NCBI GenBank assembly: GCA_963970005.1
Contig: CAXAMN010001336.1
Coordinates: 177,640 to 241,639, forward strand
DNA: 64,000 nt
From: Durusdinium trenchii
Lineage: Eukaryota > Sar > Dinophyceae > Suessiales > Symbiodiniaceae
Reading direction: 5' to 3'
Shown: positions 23,121-33,710 of the stretch, piece by piece
Layout of the letters: each line of letters opens with the position of its first letter
Position numbering within the stretch: position 1 is the stretch's first letter
Notes under the pieces: generated by a model
Databases searched by the model: none
What the model saw: only the letters and a program-made list of their open reading frames with translations
Told to the model about the DNA's origin: nothing
Translations under genes and position numbers: made by a program

Positions 23121-24316
23121 CGGACTTGGCAAAACCCCTCTGGAGAGAACACTCGTGGTTGACAAGAACCACTCCAACTGCGCAACCACGAAGTGGAAGT
23201 GCGCGATGGCCTCCCAAAAGGCTTTTGGCTCCTCTTCTTGTGTGGCTCACTAGCGGTGGGTGATGACAACCACCTCCCCACGCAAAACGAAAAACCAATC
23301 ATGACGCGACGACCGGGGGCCCCGTGCACAGAGGTCAAGTTCGTGGTCTTCCCGATGGTGATGGCGTAGGCGTTGTTGGTGAACCTCAGAAGCTCGGCAC
23401 CCTGAGATCAGGTCTCCACCGGTGGCGCGGTCACCGTGAAGGAAGTTCTTATGGATTCCCCTTGTGACAAAGCAATGTGCATGTTGCCAGCATACATGTT
23501 CCCATGCTGGAAAGAAAGGAATTCAATCCTTCCCCATGGTCCTGATCTCTTCTCCAGTGCCAAACCGAGTGGTTTTTGGCCAAACCAAGGCTGCGCCGGG
23601 TCTCTCTCGCCACTCTCGCCACCTGAAATTCAGTCCAAGAGACGTCAAAGGGTCCAAGGTGGTCTGCATCTGGACCAGAAGGGACTTGGAGACCGTGTCC
23701 TTAGAGTGGCCGCTGGCCAACTTCCTTTTTTCTTGCGTCCGTCTCGCCAAACATGTGTGATTTCTTGGAAGTGAGGGGATTTTGGAAAGATCTCGGGCCT
23801 CCGTGAGCAGAACGAGCGTTTTCAATGTCCCCGACAGAGGCAGTTCTCTGTCCGACCCTCCCCTATTTGTGTGTTCAGTTTCCCTACTAGTAACAAGGGC
23901 ATCGATTTTAGTTTAGTTTCCCTAAAAATCTAGGAACCAAATCATTTGTGCGAGCCTATCCTGCGTCCTAGCTAGGAGCGAACTAGTTGCCCCTTACTGC
24001 CGCTCGCCCTTTAAGAGCAGGCTCAAAAAAGGACACAAATTGGAAACAACATGGCTGTCGCTTGAGACAGCTGAGAGAAGCCAAAGGGGAAGAGAAACCT
24101 TGGTGCCATGGCTGTTTTTCTTTTCCACCACCGAAGCACCGCTGCACCGCCCATCTGCGGTGGACCTTCTTCGGGCCATTCTGCGCCCCACCGACGTTCT
24201 CTGGGCCACCGGACGCGCAAGACGTTCAACCTGCGACGAGCGGCGTCACTCCGAGCCGCTTGGGTTCAACACCGAACACCGGAAAGCCCAGCCGGTTCTG
24301 GGAAAGCCACGCGGTG
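23121..24316 (-). CDS. Unknown protein, four exons
   Basis: Exon 24231-24316 (CTTCCAG acceptor, CAG|GTTGAA donor) reads LSQNRLGFPVFGVEPKRLGV. Exon 23623-23724 reads LASGHSKDTVSKSLLVQMQT. Exon 23311-23401 reads AELLRFTNNAYAITIGKTTN. Exon 23121-23221 reads FWEAIAHFHFVVAQLEWFL and ends at a strong CCG|GTGAGG. The last two join in phase; the links between the first three need a further exon. The FTNNAYAITIGK stretch faintly recalls the NAYI...GK motif of choline-transporter-like proteins (SLC44), too short to assign. Third-position GC is high throughout. Confidence 0.42.
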
Positions 24317-24479
24317 CTGGAAGAAACACCCACGGGGGACGGGCACCAGTAGAGAAGGCCCTCGAATTTGCGCCTTCGCCTGCAAATGTCGACGTCTTGA
24401 AGCTGGTTTCCTCAGCCTGGTTGTGCGAATCCTGTGAAGCTCCACTCCCCAGCCAGCTCTATTCTTGGGAGTGAAAGGA

Positions 24480-26400
24480 CCTACTTACTCCATCTTTCAG
24501 GTTTCAATCCAAAACAGGTGACCTGCAGGTGAAACAGAACTGTTTTGGAGGGATACCCACCTGCAGCAACAGCTCCAGATTAAGCACCTGACGCAAAATG
24601 AAGGATATTTTTCCTCCAAAGATCCCCCCGTGGATTGAAGATGGAAACTCACTCATATGTCATATACACATTTATATATGTACATACATGTAATGCATCA
24701 TGAAGTCACTTGACTCTTCCTTCCTTTCGGGAGTGTCATGACCGGAACGAGGCGCCCAACGCGGGCTGCGCCCAACACGGGCTGTGCCCAACGCGGGCTG
24801 TGCCTGGTGATACGCTGAGAGGCGTTGCGCGCGCGTTGCCACTTGAGGAGGTGAGCTGCTTCATCCTGCGTCGGCGTCAGGGTGAGAGTGGTCAGTGTGG
24901 TCAGAGAAACGGGTTGAAAGTGACGCTCAAAAGCAAAGATGTGGTGGAAGAAATACCTTCCAAGGTTCCAACAACAGGTTCATGGGAGTTTTGCAGAACA
25001 TCGTAGAAACAATTAGAGGATAGATAGGCATGTGATTTCTTGGTTCAACATTTTCAAGCCAATGCTTTTGCTTGGCTCTTGCCTAATTGCTGTTGGGGAG
25101 ATCCCTATGGTTCCTGGCGGATTTTATCACCTTTGGCGCTGGAGGTCCTGAGAAGCCATTCAGCGAGAGACAAGAAAAGACTTGGATGAATGTGCCCGTT
25201 CAGTCTCTCTCTCTCTCTACCATTTCAGATGTAGATTGAGAAGTGTCCTGACTTGAAGCATCTGGCTGTGGGTCAAACAAAGCCCAGAGCCTAAACCCTG
25301 ATGTTTTGTGACTTCCCGAACAAGGCCACATATTTGGGTAGGGAGTCAGGCAGATGATCTCACAGCTGACGATTTCGTAGGCAGGCTCTCATACAACAAA
25401 CCGTGGCTCGATCCGAGCTGCGAGCCGTTGTCTGGGAAATTGGCTTTTCCGCTTGAGGATAGAATGTCCTTCCGCATTGAAAGTGGCACCTTCAAAATGC
25501 ACTGGAAGTTCTGCTCTCCCTTGGATGCTATTGGATGTTTGCCTACACTGTATGCATAGAAGTTGACCTTGTCCTTGGCATCCGGGTGCAGCTCCAGAAA
25601 GCTCTCTTGAGGAAGGCAAGTTGATGAGTAGCTCCTTCTTTCTTGGCTCCTGCTTGAAGTCGATGCACTTGTTGAATCGCATAGCCTTTGTCATCTAACA
25701 GTGGACGGTCGGAGGGGAGCGTCAAGTCTTCACAACGAGTATTGAAGGCCTTTCTTGCCTTCTGTTGGTGTCACTGGCTGCAACGGCAAGTAGGTCCTTC
25801 AACTGCATCTTACAGCGTTCTCAGTGCATACTTCTCCGTCTGTATCCATCTCGACTTCGCCAGAGATCACGCGAAATGTTGCCGAATGCATCAACCAGTC
25901 AACCTTATCGTCATCAAGTTGGATGCGGCGACGCAGCTCGATCCGAGATGTAATATAGTCTCCATCCGTTACCTGGCTGCCGTCAGGCCAGCCTCAGTGT
26001 AGTTCCATGGAGGAATGGCCGACTCAATGATGTTTCATGGCAGTTTTCAACGGGCAATCTGCGCGCCTTTCCGTCAGCCTTGGCGGTTGTGCTGACGAAG
26101 GAGATCTGTATGATGGTTGAGACCACCTGCTTCCAGCAAAATGATGAGATGTGCAGTGTTCTTCACTAAATTGTGGGGAAGCACGTGATCTAAACCTGTC
26201 GTGATCACTTCTTACCTTCCATCCACCCGCAAGGCACTGCTACGCAGCTCAACAGAGTGGTCGTCCAAGTCTTCGAAGGTATGATTCTAAGTGAACTTCG
26301 GCCCCTCTTAGCATCCTGAAAAATAGGACACCCTCAGACCTCTGATAGGAAACCAGTTGACTATGATGGCTCAAAAAGTACAGATTCAGCAAACCAAAGG
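24480..26400. other. Stretch with little coding signal
   Basis: Apart from a GC-rich 16-bp tandem array at 24753-24800 and a short CT run near 25204, this 1.9 kb is AT-balanced. No block has paired splice sites and a biased frame. Frames at 25308-25725 are open on both strands but not convincing. Confidence 0.45.
24753..24800 (+). repeat. 16-bp tandem repeat, three units
   Basis: Unit (C/T)GCCCAAC(G/A)CGGGCTG repeated three times without gaps. Confidence 0.85.
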
Positions 26401-26504
26401 GTTTTAGTGCATTTTCCCATCTACCGGGTCTGGATTTCTGTTTGGATGGTCTCCTATTGTTTGAGCTTTTGAAGAGTTCTGCCCACAAATGGCGCCTTCG
26501 CCCT

Positions 26505-26590
26505 CGCACCGCCCGACCATCGGTGACCCTCCTGATTCCGCTTCTGCATTTCCAGCTGGGCGGCGATGTTCGGCCTCGAACATCGGTGAA
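26505..26590 (-). CDS. Candidate exon
   Basis: The minus strand reads NIAAQLEMQKRNQEGHRW with 22 of 30 codons ending in G or C. Just upstream, two direct copies of ACCGGTGGTTTC encode Gly-Phe-Thr repeats in another frame. Boundaries and strand are uncertain. Confidence 0.25.
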
Positions 26591-27135
26591 ACCACCGGTG
26601 AAACCACCGGTGCCCTCGGTGAACCCCGGTGCACAGGGGGGTGGTCGAAACGAAGAAGCCTGGCATGTGTGGGTAAAAGTCCAAACGAACGGCAGGTCTT
26701 TCTTTTGAAGAATATTCAAGAATCCAACAAAATCCGTCTCTCTGTGGATTGTTTGGTTGACCTCTCCTCACGACGTCCTCTGTCGGCTTGTCGATCGGAG
26801 ACAAACGGAAAGCCGCAGCACAGGCTGACGCTAGAGAGGTCGACTCCGTTCGGATCAGTCGAGAAGACCTTCTGGGCGGGAGAATAAACCTCTTTGGAGT
26901 AGCCAGAGCATTTAGGCACCAGCCTCTTGGTGACAGTAGAGTCTAGTCAGCTGTATACAGAGTCACGAGTGCACCTCCATGGTTCTTCCGAAACGTGTAT
27001 AAACCATGATCTGCAGCGGTTGCTCAAGATGGATCAGCTAGACCTCACACCAACACCACTCACCACCGATCTATCCAAACAACCATTGACATTCACGTGG
27101 CCATCCAGGTGCGTTTCGCTGCGTTTCGCTTCTTC

Positions 27136-27235
27136 CCGGGGCTCTGAACGTCATGGACTTGAACGCGACGGCGTCTGTAGCATCCTGGAGGGCCGAAGAG
27201 TGAGGAAAGAAGGAGTCGACGGCTGCGCCACAGTC
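27136..27235 (-). CDS. Exon of unknown protein
   Basis: A 100-bp exon after AAAAGCAG reads DCGAAVDSFFPHSSALQDAT and continues VAFKSMTFRAPG, ending at a possible GA donor (CGG|GAAGAA). Third-position GC is about 70%. Family unknown. Confidence 0.38.
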
Positions 27236-27368
27236 CTGCTTTTTCCATAGCTTTTTCCTAGCTTTAGATATCTTTAGATGCAAAAGGATTCTTTCTTTTC
27301 CCCCTGGCATAGGGGGAATTCCCGAACCAAACATGCTTCGTAGTCCCGGAAACTTGTTCGTTCAAAAG

Positions 27369-27600
27369 GTCCCCGCCAAGTCTCGGGAGCCAACGAGACT
27401 ATTCGTCCGAGCGACGAACGAAGCGACAGACCGAAGGCGTCGGTTCAGCGACTGCGTGGGCGCCTGCTTCGGTCGCTGGGCGACCTCTGACACCAACGAC
27501 GGAGCTAACCACCGCTGAGGTCGACGGGTGTTCCGCTGTAACCGGTCGAATGACTTTTCGACGGTCTCGTGGGTCAGTCGCACCAGGTGAACTTCAGCAC
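27369..27600 (-). CDS. Coding-like block
   Basis: Open minus frame with HLVRLTHETVEKSFDRLQRN followed by RWLAPSLVSEVAQRPKQ. May be one exon or two separated at a CAG near 27515. No family recognised. Confidence 0.3.
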
Positions 27601-27736
27601 ACACTCGAGACGTCTTTGGGCCGATCCGACTTAGGACCCAGTGGATGATGGTTGGTAGTACAGGCCTTGTTTAAGGATAGTGATGTACTTGTTTACTGAC
27701 TGTTACAGGTAAGTTCAGACAGACCCAACTCATACT

Positions 27737-27845
27737 TACACTCCCGAAAACTAACATAGACCCTGACGTCCTGGCCCCCTGGAAGAGTGTTTTCCTCTAC
27801 CAACCAGTGGTTTTCAGGGTCCATGGGATCGTCTTCCAGGGTGTA
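27737..27845 (-). mobile_element. MITE-like foldback element, copy 1
   Basis: Imperfect terminal inverted repeats of about 30 bp (left arm begins TACACTCCCGAAAACTAACA). The interior matches, in opposite orientation, the element at 33335-33439 (shared GGAAAACCAC and GTCTTCCA). No coding capacity. Confidence 0.6.
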
Positions 27846-27848
27846 TAT

Positions 27849-27881
27849 ACAACACACACACACACACCCACACACTATACA
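27849..27881. repeat. (CA)n microsatellite
   Basis: ACACACACACACACACCCACACAC run directly beside the foldback element. Confidence 0.85.
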
Positions 27882-28019
27882 CACCACGAGCTGTGAATGG
27901 CCGGTGAAAAGAGTCGTAGGCCAGTCCATGGTATCGCCGAAGGCTTGGCGTCGAGGGGATGTTGAAATCCTTGGTATCTCCCCAAAGGACATGGCACAGG
28001 TGGAGCAAAACTAGCTTCG

Positions 28020-28750
28020 GCTAGTGTCGACTTGGTGAACTTTGATCATCCCTTCCTTTGTAAATTCTTATGACCTTCCCCGATCTCCCCGCTCCGCAAT
28101 GTACTCGCTCACGTAGGCTCTCTCCTCAGCAAGCTGTGTCTTTTGACTCATGCAGCGAGTGTGGTCTTGGACTCACGTGGACATCGCATGGCCTTTTGCA
28201 AATCATGGAACTTGGACTTCAGAACTGGAGAAGTTGCGGGGCTGCCAAGAAAAGGTCATTTTCAATGACGGAGAAGACCGCACCTTCTACATGCCTATCC
28301 CTTCACGAACCCCTTGCTAGGATGATGAACGTTTTAATCTGAATCAAAAGCTAACGTGTTGGGTCAAAGAGAAGAAACGCACGTGTTGGGTCAGGAAATT
28401 CCCACCTTTGAACCGCTTTTCGCCCAAGATTGTGTGTATTCCAAGCTGAAGTGATCTGCATGCAGAATTCCTGCTGCTTGGTACGTACCGCTACGTAATA
28501 CTGCAGAACATGAATCAATTGGCCTGAAGGTCTTCCATGCTTCCATCCACTTGAGGATAGACTATTAACTATATGATCCTCTCACGCCAAGAGAGATATT
28601 CACATCCCCTCTTTTATACCAGGACATGTTTCCCAAAGCAAAAAGGCTTCATGATGCTTCACGTGCCGTCCCCCCGTGGTTCCCCATCCTCAACGCGACG
28701 AATGGACGCTGATGCCGGAAATGGACTTGGTCGCTCAAATATTTTAAGAG
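28020..28750. other. No supported gene
   Basis: Moderate GC with no exon-like block. Short frames occur on both strands without splice-site support. Confidence 0.4.
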
Positions 28751-29793
28751 CATGCTTCTGCTATTTCAGGTAGCAACCCTTTACACATCTCATTTTGAAC
28801 TTCTCTCCTTCCAAAAGGAAAGAGATCACGGTCCCATCTTTGCGGATCAACGCTTGGACGGTTTGTCGCGGCCGAGGCACTGCTTGTGCCGTCATCCTTT
28901 GTGCATCACGCCAGAGATCCCTGGCGGCGACACCGGTGGGCGACACCGGCGACAGGGCCTTCCGGTGGCTGCCATCGCTTTTCTTCGTTCTGGGAACGTC
29001 CATCCATGGCATCGATCCCTACGCGAATCCGTCTCCCCTTGAACTCGCCAGGGCCATTGGAGAAACCTTCGTCTTTGGAATGAGTTAGCCTGTGCAACAC
29101 CTGCCTCCTTGGGCCAATTCGAAAGCAGCTACCCCCCCCCAACCGAGTCCTAGCAATCACCATTTCCACCAATCACCATCGTCCACCACCTCTTCCACCC
29201 TCTGCATTCTCCTGGGCTCCCCGACAGCTCGTCCGCTTCCAACGATCTGAGCCGCTCCTCCCAGTCTTGAGTCCTCGAGTCGTCAAAAACGGTTCCTTTA
29301 GGTGCCCGCCCTGCTGCCGAAATGGGCGACCCTTAGTGAGACAATGGTTGTTCGGTAAAGGCTAATGGTGGTTCGACTTCTATTTAAAGCCGTTCCTTTT
29401 TGTCCGGGTTGGAAAACAGAACCACCATCTTTGGAAGCTCCAAAACACCCAAAAGGAGAAAGCCCCCCCCAAACACAACAAACACTCACATGACCTGTCC
29501 AAAAGGAAGGCCCCCCCCCCTGTGGGTCTTCCGGTCTGTGGAGATCTGGGAAACGGAATCGATCGGCCACAAAGGCACTCACTGACGACTCCCGGGCAGC
29601 TTAGAGGGAGAGGAATCCTCCAGGTGCAGAAATTTCTCTTCCAGACATGCCCCCAAGCTCCTCCAGTGGGGGGTCAGGGTCCACACTCCTTGCTTGGATT
29701 CATATCGCATGGGTTGATACGGACATCGATGGACCACATCATCGTTGGAGGCTTTAAAGCTAAGCATCCACCTCTTTAAGGTCTCCGTGTCAC

Positions 29794-30640
29794 CACACGG
29801 GGACGTCCTCGCCGCCCACTCCCCAGCCACCCGGCGAGCCGATGCGTCCCAGATGCACATTGAAGGTGGAGAAGATCAAGCGCCGCTCATGAGGGTTGGG
29901 GTGCCTGAACGCCGTGCGGGCCAAGCGTCTCCCGCCCATTTCCCGCCTGGAGTGAAGGATGGGTGAGAGCAGCATGCTTTTCCGATGTGAAGAGCGAAGC
30001 TTTGAAGGAGCTTTAGTTCTTAAGAACCTTTTTCCCTCCAAACGTGAAGAAGGATCTTAAACGATCAAAGCATCTGACTTCCGATGTGAACGAAGCTCTG
30101 CTGTCAGCTCTCTTGAACGAAGCTTCGCTGGCCATTTTGGCACGAGTTCTCGCCAATCTTCAAACCGTTTGGAAACAAGTTGAGGCGATTCTGGGCACCA
30201 GGTACACAGGAGTCCCCCCTGCGAGGCTGGTCTTTAGCCGTATGACAGAATGAGAAGAATCCAAACAAACACCGAAGACAAACATTGCTTGCGCTCCACA
30301 GGCACTAAGCTTCTTTCTTCTTCTTCTTCTTCTTGCTGACATATGCCCCGGTCCAAGCCCCTGTCTCCAAGGGTTGGAGCTGCACTGATGTCCCGCAGAA
30401 ACCAACTCCTGCGAGACGATGCTCCGTTCCCCACTTTTGGGTACCGACGACACACTCACCATCGCGTGACCAAACACCGCCGAATGCTTGAACGAGAACC
30501 CCGAAACCACACCAGCTTTTCAGCTCTTCAGGCCAAGGGGAACAACAAAAAAACCAACCCAGCCAGTTGGGCCCATGGGTGAAGCGCTTCGGGCGCCCGG
30601 GCCAACCGGCATAGGCCTTCTGTCGGTCGTACTCCGAGAC
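29794..30640 (-). CDS. Unknown protein, two phase-matched exons
   Basis: Exon 30564-30640 lies between GGGGCAG and a GC donor (ACTG|GCTGGG) and reads VSEYDRQKAYAGWPGRPKRF followed by THGPN. Exon 29794-29946 lies between CACTCCAG and GTGTG|GTGACA and reads REMGGRRLARTAFRHPNPHE, then LIFSTFNVHLGRIGSPGGWG and VGGEDVPVW. Phases agree (2 to 2), the split codon giving Trp. About 80% of codons end in G or C. The peptide is basic and Gly/Trp-rich; family unknown. A plus-strand frame over the second exon is less biased. Confidence 0.48.
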
Positions 30641-31165
30641 CTGCCCCGTGCCGAGCGCCCGGTCCTCCCGTCCTGCTTAGCGCTCGGTCTTTGGGTGGAA
30701 GAATTGCTGGGAGCTCAATAGGAACCACCGGGGAAGTGGCTGGGAAATGACAGCAATTCATAACAATGCTTTATATGGTTGTTTGCCGGAAGTAGGGGAT
30801 TCACCTATAGTTCGGGAAAGGGAACAAGATCACGCAAAGAAACACAGGTTTGATTCATGGCTGAAGGCTTTCATGGCTCGGTGAATCGCCCCTTCCTTGC
30901 GCTGTTTTGGAGCGAAGCTTCCACTGGTGAAGAAGTCTACCATCGTCACCAGCCGAAGGAACTTGTCCACCGTCAATTCTGGGGAGGCCTCCGAACCGTC
31001 ACAACAGCTGGACCGATTTCTTCATCCAGGGGAGTTGAACAATTCCTGAACCCTTTCATGACCGTTCCAGGGTCTTTCATGGATTCCACCGTTCCCTTCT
31101 TTTGCTTTCGTCACCCTCCCGTTGCCCACTGGACGGAACCGACCGGTGACCAAACGACGGACGAG

Positions 31166-31492
31166 GGAGCGACCCGTGCCCGACGCGGGGCGACGCGGGC
31201 CGTGCCTCGCTCTCGGCCAAGGAACTGGAGGCCTTCTTGCTGTTCTTCCAGCGATCGAACCAGCCCTGCCGTGGGGAAGTTGCTGTTCTTCCTCGTGTTC
31301 TTCGTTTCCGTACGTTGGTCTCCTAAACCCGTAAGAACCCCTGCTTTGCTCGCCCACACTGTCTCTGTCTCTCTCTTTTGTCTCCACACCAAGCACCACA
31401 CACTGGTCAGCCACTTCCGGCATTCTCGCCTCTTCCAGCTTCTGGTGCCGCCGCTCCTGGCCGCGTCTCCGGTTCGGCCGTTCGGATGGGAG
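31166..31492 (+). CDS. Plus-strand exon pair, unknown protein
   Basis: Exon 31166-31278 reads GSDPCPTRGDAGRASLSAKE and then LEAFLLFFQRSNQPCRGE, with 85% of codons ending in G or C and a GAA|GTTGCT donor. Exon 31439-31492 follows a polypyrimidine CTCTTCCAG and reads LLVPPLLAASPVRPFGWE up to GAG|GTTAGC. Both junctions are phase 0. This is the best plus-strand candidate in the window. The minus strand over 31340-31480 also has an open biased frame, so it remains uncertain. Confidence 0.33.
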
Positions 31493-31788
31493 GTTAGCGG
31501 AGCGATGATGTCAGGCTGGCGATGATGGGAAGATGTTTCCGGAAACTGGAAACTGTTGGGGCGATGACTTGAGATGCCCGGGTCGGAGTGGGGGCCGACT
31601 GTTAGCCACGAGGACGTGAGATGAACGTAGATGTCTCACGGGAGGAGGTGGGTGGGTGGGGAGTGGTCGATTCCGACTGATCGGTTTCGGTGACACGTGA
31701 CCAGACGTCAGGAACTGATACCCAAGTCGCGTGGGATTCCAAGCACTGGACGTATTTCATTCATGGTCTTTGCCCAAGTACCGAAGAA

Positions 31789-31855
31789 CCCTTGGTTTTA
31801 CTAAGGATTTAACACAACAAAACCAAGGCAACCATTTTGAACATGGTCTTGGACT
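31789..31855 (+). repeat. Dispersed repeat copy (partner at 22966)
   Basis: Contains GGTTTTACTAAGG...ACCAAGGCAACC then TTTTGAACATGGTCTTGGAC. Confidence 0.7.
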
Positions 31856-32007
31856 TCCAGGGCCCTCGATTGGTTGTACACTTGGGGGCCCTCGATAGAT
31901 CAACCACTATGGGAGACACCACGAGGAGCACGAGCTGCATTCTTTGGAGCTTCAGGCTAGGCCCAACAGATGCTCATTCTTGTTGACATCGTTGCCTATG
32001 TTAGAAG

Positions 32008-32095
32008 CTACAAGTAACAAGGGCATCACTACTAGTAAGAAGAAGCTACTAGGGGCTCCTGGCCTTACTAGTAGTAACAAGAAGCTATTAGAAAC
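32008..32095. repeat. CTAGTAG-family repeat cluster
   Basis: Reverse-orientation modules AGTAACAAGGGCATCACTAC, GAAGCTACTAGGGGCTCCTG and AGTAGTAACAAGAAGCTATT. Confidence 0.85.
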
Positions 32096-32133
32096 AAATA
32101 AGAAATATAAATAACATAAACACATAATTAAGT

Positions 32134-32240
32134 TTATTGATTCGGACGACCCGCAGAGATGATAGAGATGTCCAACTGCGCCCCTCTGGCTGCGTCGCTG
32201 TCCGCCGCACGGGCCTGCTGCATCCGCCGGGCCCCAGCGA
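32134..32240 (-). CDS. Possible 3'-terminal exon
   Basis: Minus frame RRMQQARAADSDAARGAQLD then ISIISAGRPNQ ending in TAA at 32134-32136, followed by an AT-rich 3' flank. Codon bias is moderate (23 of 31 end in G or C). The upstream boundary is unclear, so this could be the last exon of the minus gene whose other exons lie at 32.6-36 kb. Confidence 0.35.
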
Positions 32241-32607
32241 GGCCAAAGCTTTGCGTCGCGATCTCGGGACGCGGTGGCACATGTGGCATGGCAGCGTGAG
32301 GTGGTGGGGTGGAGGGGGGGTGGATTTCAGGTGCGTGGAGGGAAGAAACACATCCAAGACCTCGAACTCCATGAGCCAGGTGAGGTGATTTGGGTGTCAT
32401 GTCGAAGGGGCGACCAGGCCGCGATTTGGGTGGGAATGTCTTTGATCAATCTTTAACAAATAGCTTGTATAGTGCTATTTCATGCTATTTCTTCTTGCTT
32501 CTTTTGTAGGATGTCTAGATCAGCTGGACCACCACCTGTCCTCCTCTTCCGCCCTTCCCCAAGCGGTCTACCGCTTCATCCACGCCTCCCGCTCTTCCAC
32601 GACCCAC

Positions 32608-32742
32608 GACGCTGGCGCCGCTGGGTGTCCCAACCGGGCAAGCGGCACCATGGAACCAGCAGGGCGGCTCGTTGCACAAGGTGTCCGGATTCTTCCTGGG
32701 CGACCCAGACGTCGGACAGAGGGGGCAGAATCAGGGATTCAC
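32608..32742 (-). CDS. Exon of unknown protein
   Basis: A 135-bp exon between AGTTCTTAG and a GTC|GTGGGT donor reads SLILPPLSDVWVAQEESGHL, then VQRAALLVPWCRLPGWDTQ; 78% of codons end in G or C. Hydrophobic and Trp-rich; family unknown. Confidence 0.4.
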
Positions 32743-32944
32743 CTAAGAACTGGTGGTCTTTCAGATTCTCTGTGAGGATAGTGCGGCTTGACGGCAAGCC
32801 GGCCTTAAAAGAAACCATACAAAGAACGGATTTAGAACCGTCCAGATCGGAGAAAAAACGGAACAAACAAAACCAACAGAAACCATGATCCCAGCTTCGT
32901 GTGAACATTCTGCTTTCCCGTCTTTCCCCCTGCCTGAGACCCAA

Positions 32945-32963
32945 CCCCCCCCCCCCCCCCCCC
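32945..32963. repeat. 19-base poly-C tract
   Basis: Homopolymer of C on the plus strand. Confidence 0.9.
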
Positions 32964-33334
32964 ACGCCGCGCCGTTTCGGGAGCCCTCACGAGTGACAAC
33001 AGGTGAAGAAGGTCACGAACTTGAAATCCTGCGGACACCGACGACGGTCCACACCGCTGGTGCCGGTGAAAACCACGGCCGAAGCAACGCATGAGCTTCG
33101 CGTTTCGCAAGACCTCCGCTTTCTTGTTCGCTCCCAGTTCGATGGCTTCGTTCTCACAATCTTCCCGTGCAAACCCCCGACAGTCTCCCCCCGAAGATGC
33201 TTTCCGACCAGGGAACCGAGCGATGCCCTTCCGTTAAAGGGATTGGTGTCGGGTGGACTAGAACACAAAAGGCACCGGAGACTAGGTAGACCATGGCCAT
33301 TCGAAGATTTTTGGTCAGTGGTGGCAGTGGGATA

Positions 33335-33439
33335 TACTCTCCCTAGAACTAATATGGAAGTGGAAAACCACCTGTTTGTAGTGGACAATGGTCTTCCAAG
33401 GGCTCATTCTCCACTTCCATGTTAGTTCCAGGGAGTGTA
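33335..33439 (+). mobile_element. MITE-like foldback element, copy 2
   Basis: Left arm 33335-33364 and right arm 33410-33439 are inverted repeats of about 30 bp with roughly four mismatches (the right arm read on the minus strand begins TACACTCCCTGGAACTAACA). Related in inverse orientation to 27737-27845. No coding capacity. Confidence 0.7.
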
Positions 33440-33670
33440 ACATAACGGAATTTTGGGGCCTGTGGGTTTCGTTGGCACATCATTCATCCCAACTTGCAAA
33501 TGTGGACTTCTACTCTACCCCCTCCAGCTTTTTAAAGAGCGTGCTCGCGAAGTCTTTCGACCTCGTGCGGAACCTCGGGAACGCGTGTTTCTCTCCGGTG
33601 AACCGTGTGGAAACCACGGTCCTCCGGGCTACACGCTAAGCCCACGCGGTCGCAGAAGGCTGTATTGCAG

Positions 33671-33710
33671 GTCCGCAGGATGTACCTCTCCAGCGGCCAA
33701 CGGGTGCCAG
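33671..33710 (+). CDS. Candidate 40-bp plus-strand exon
   Basis: GTATTGCAG precedes and CCAG|GTGGGC follows VRRMYLSSGQRVP, with 11 of 13 codons ending in G or C. The minus strand here is also open (LERYILRTCNTAFCDRVG), so strand is undecided. Confidence 0.25.
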
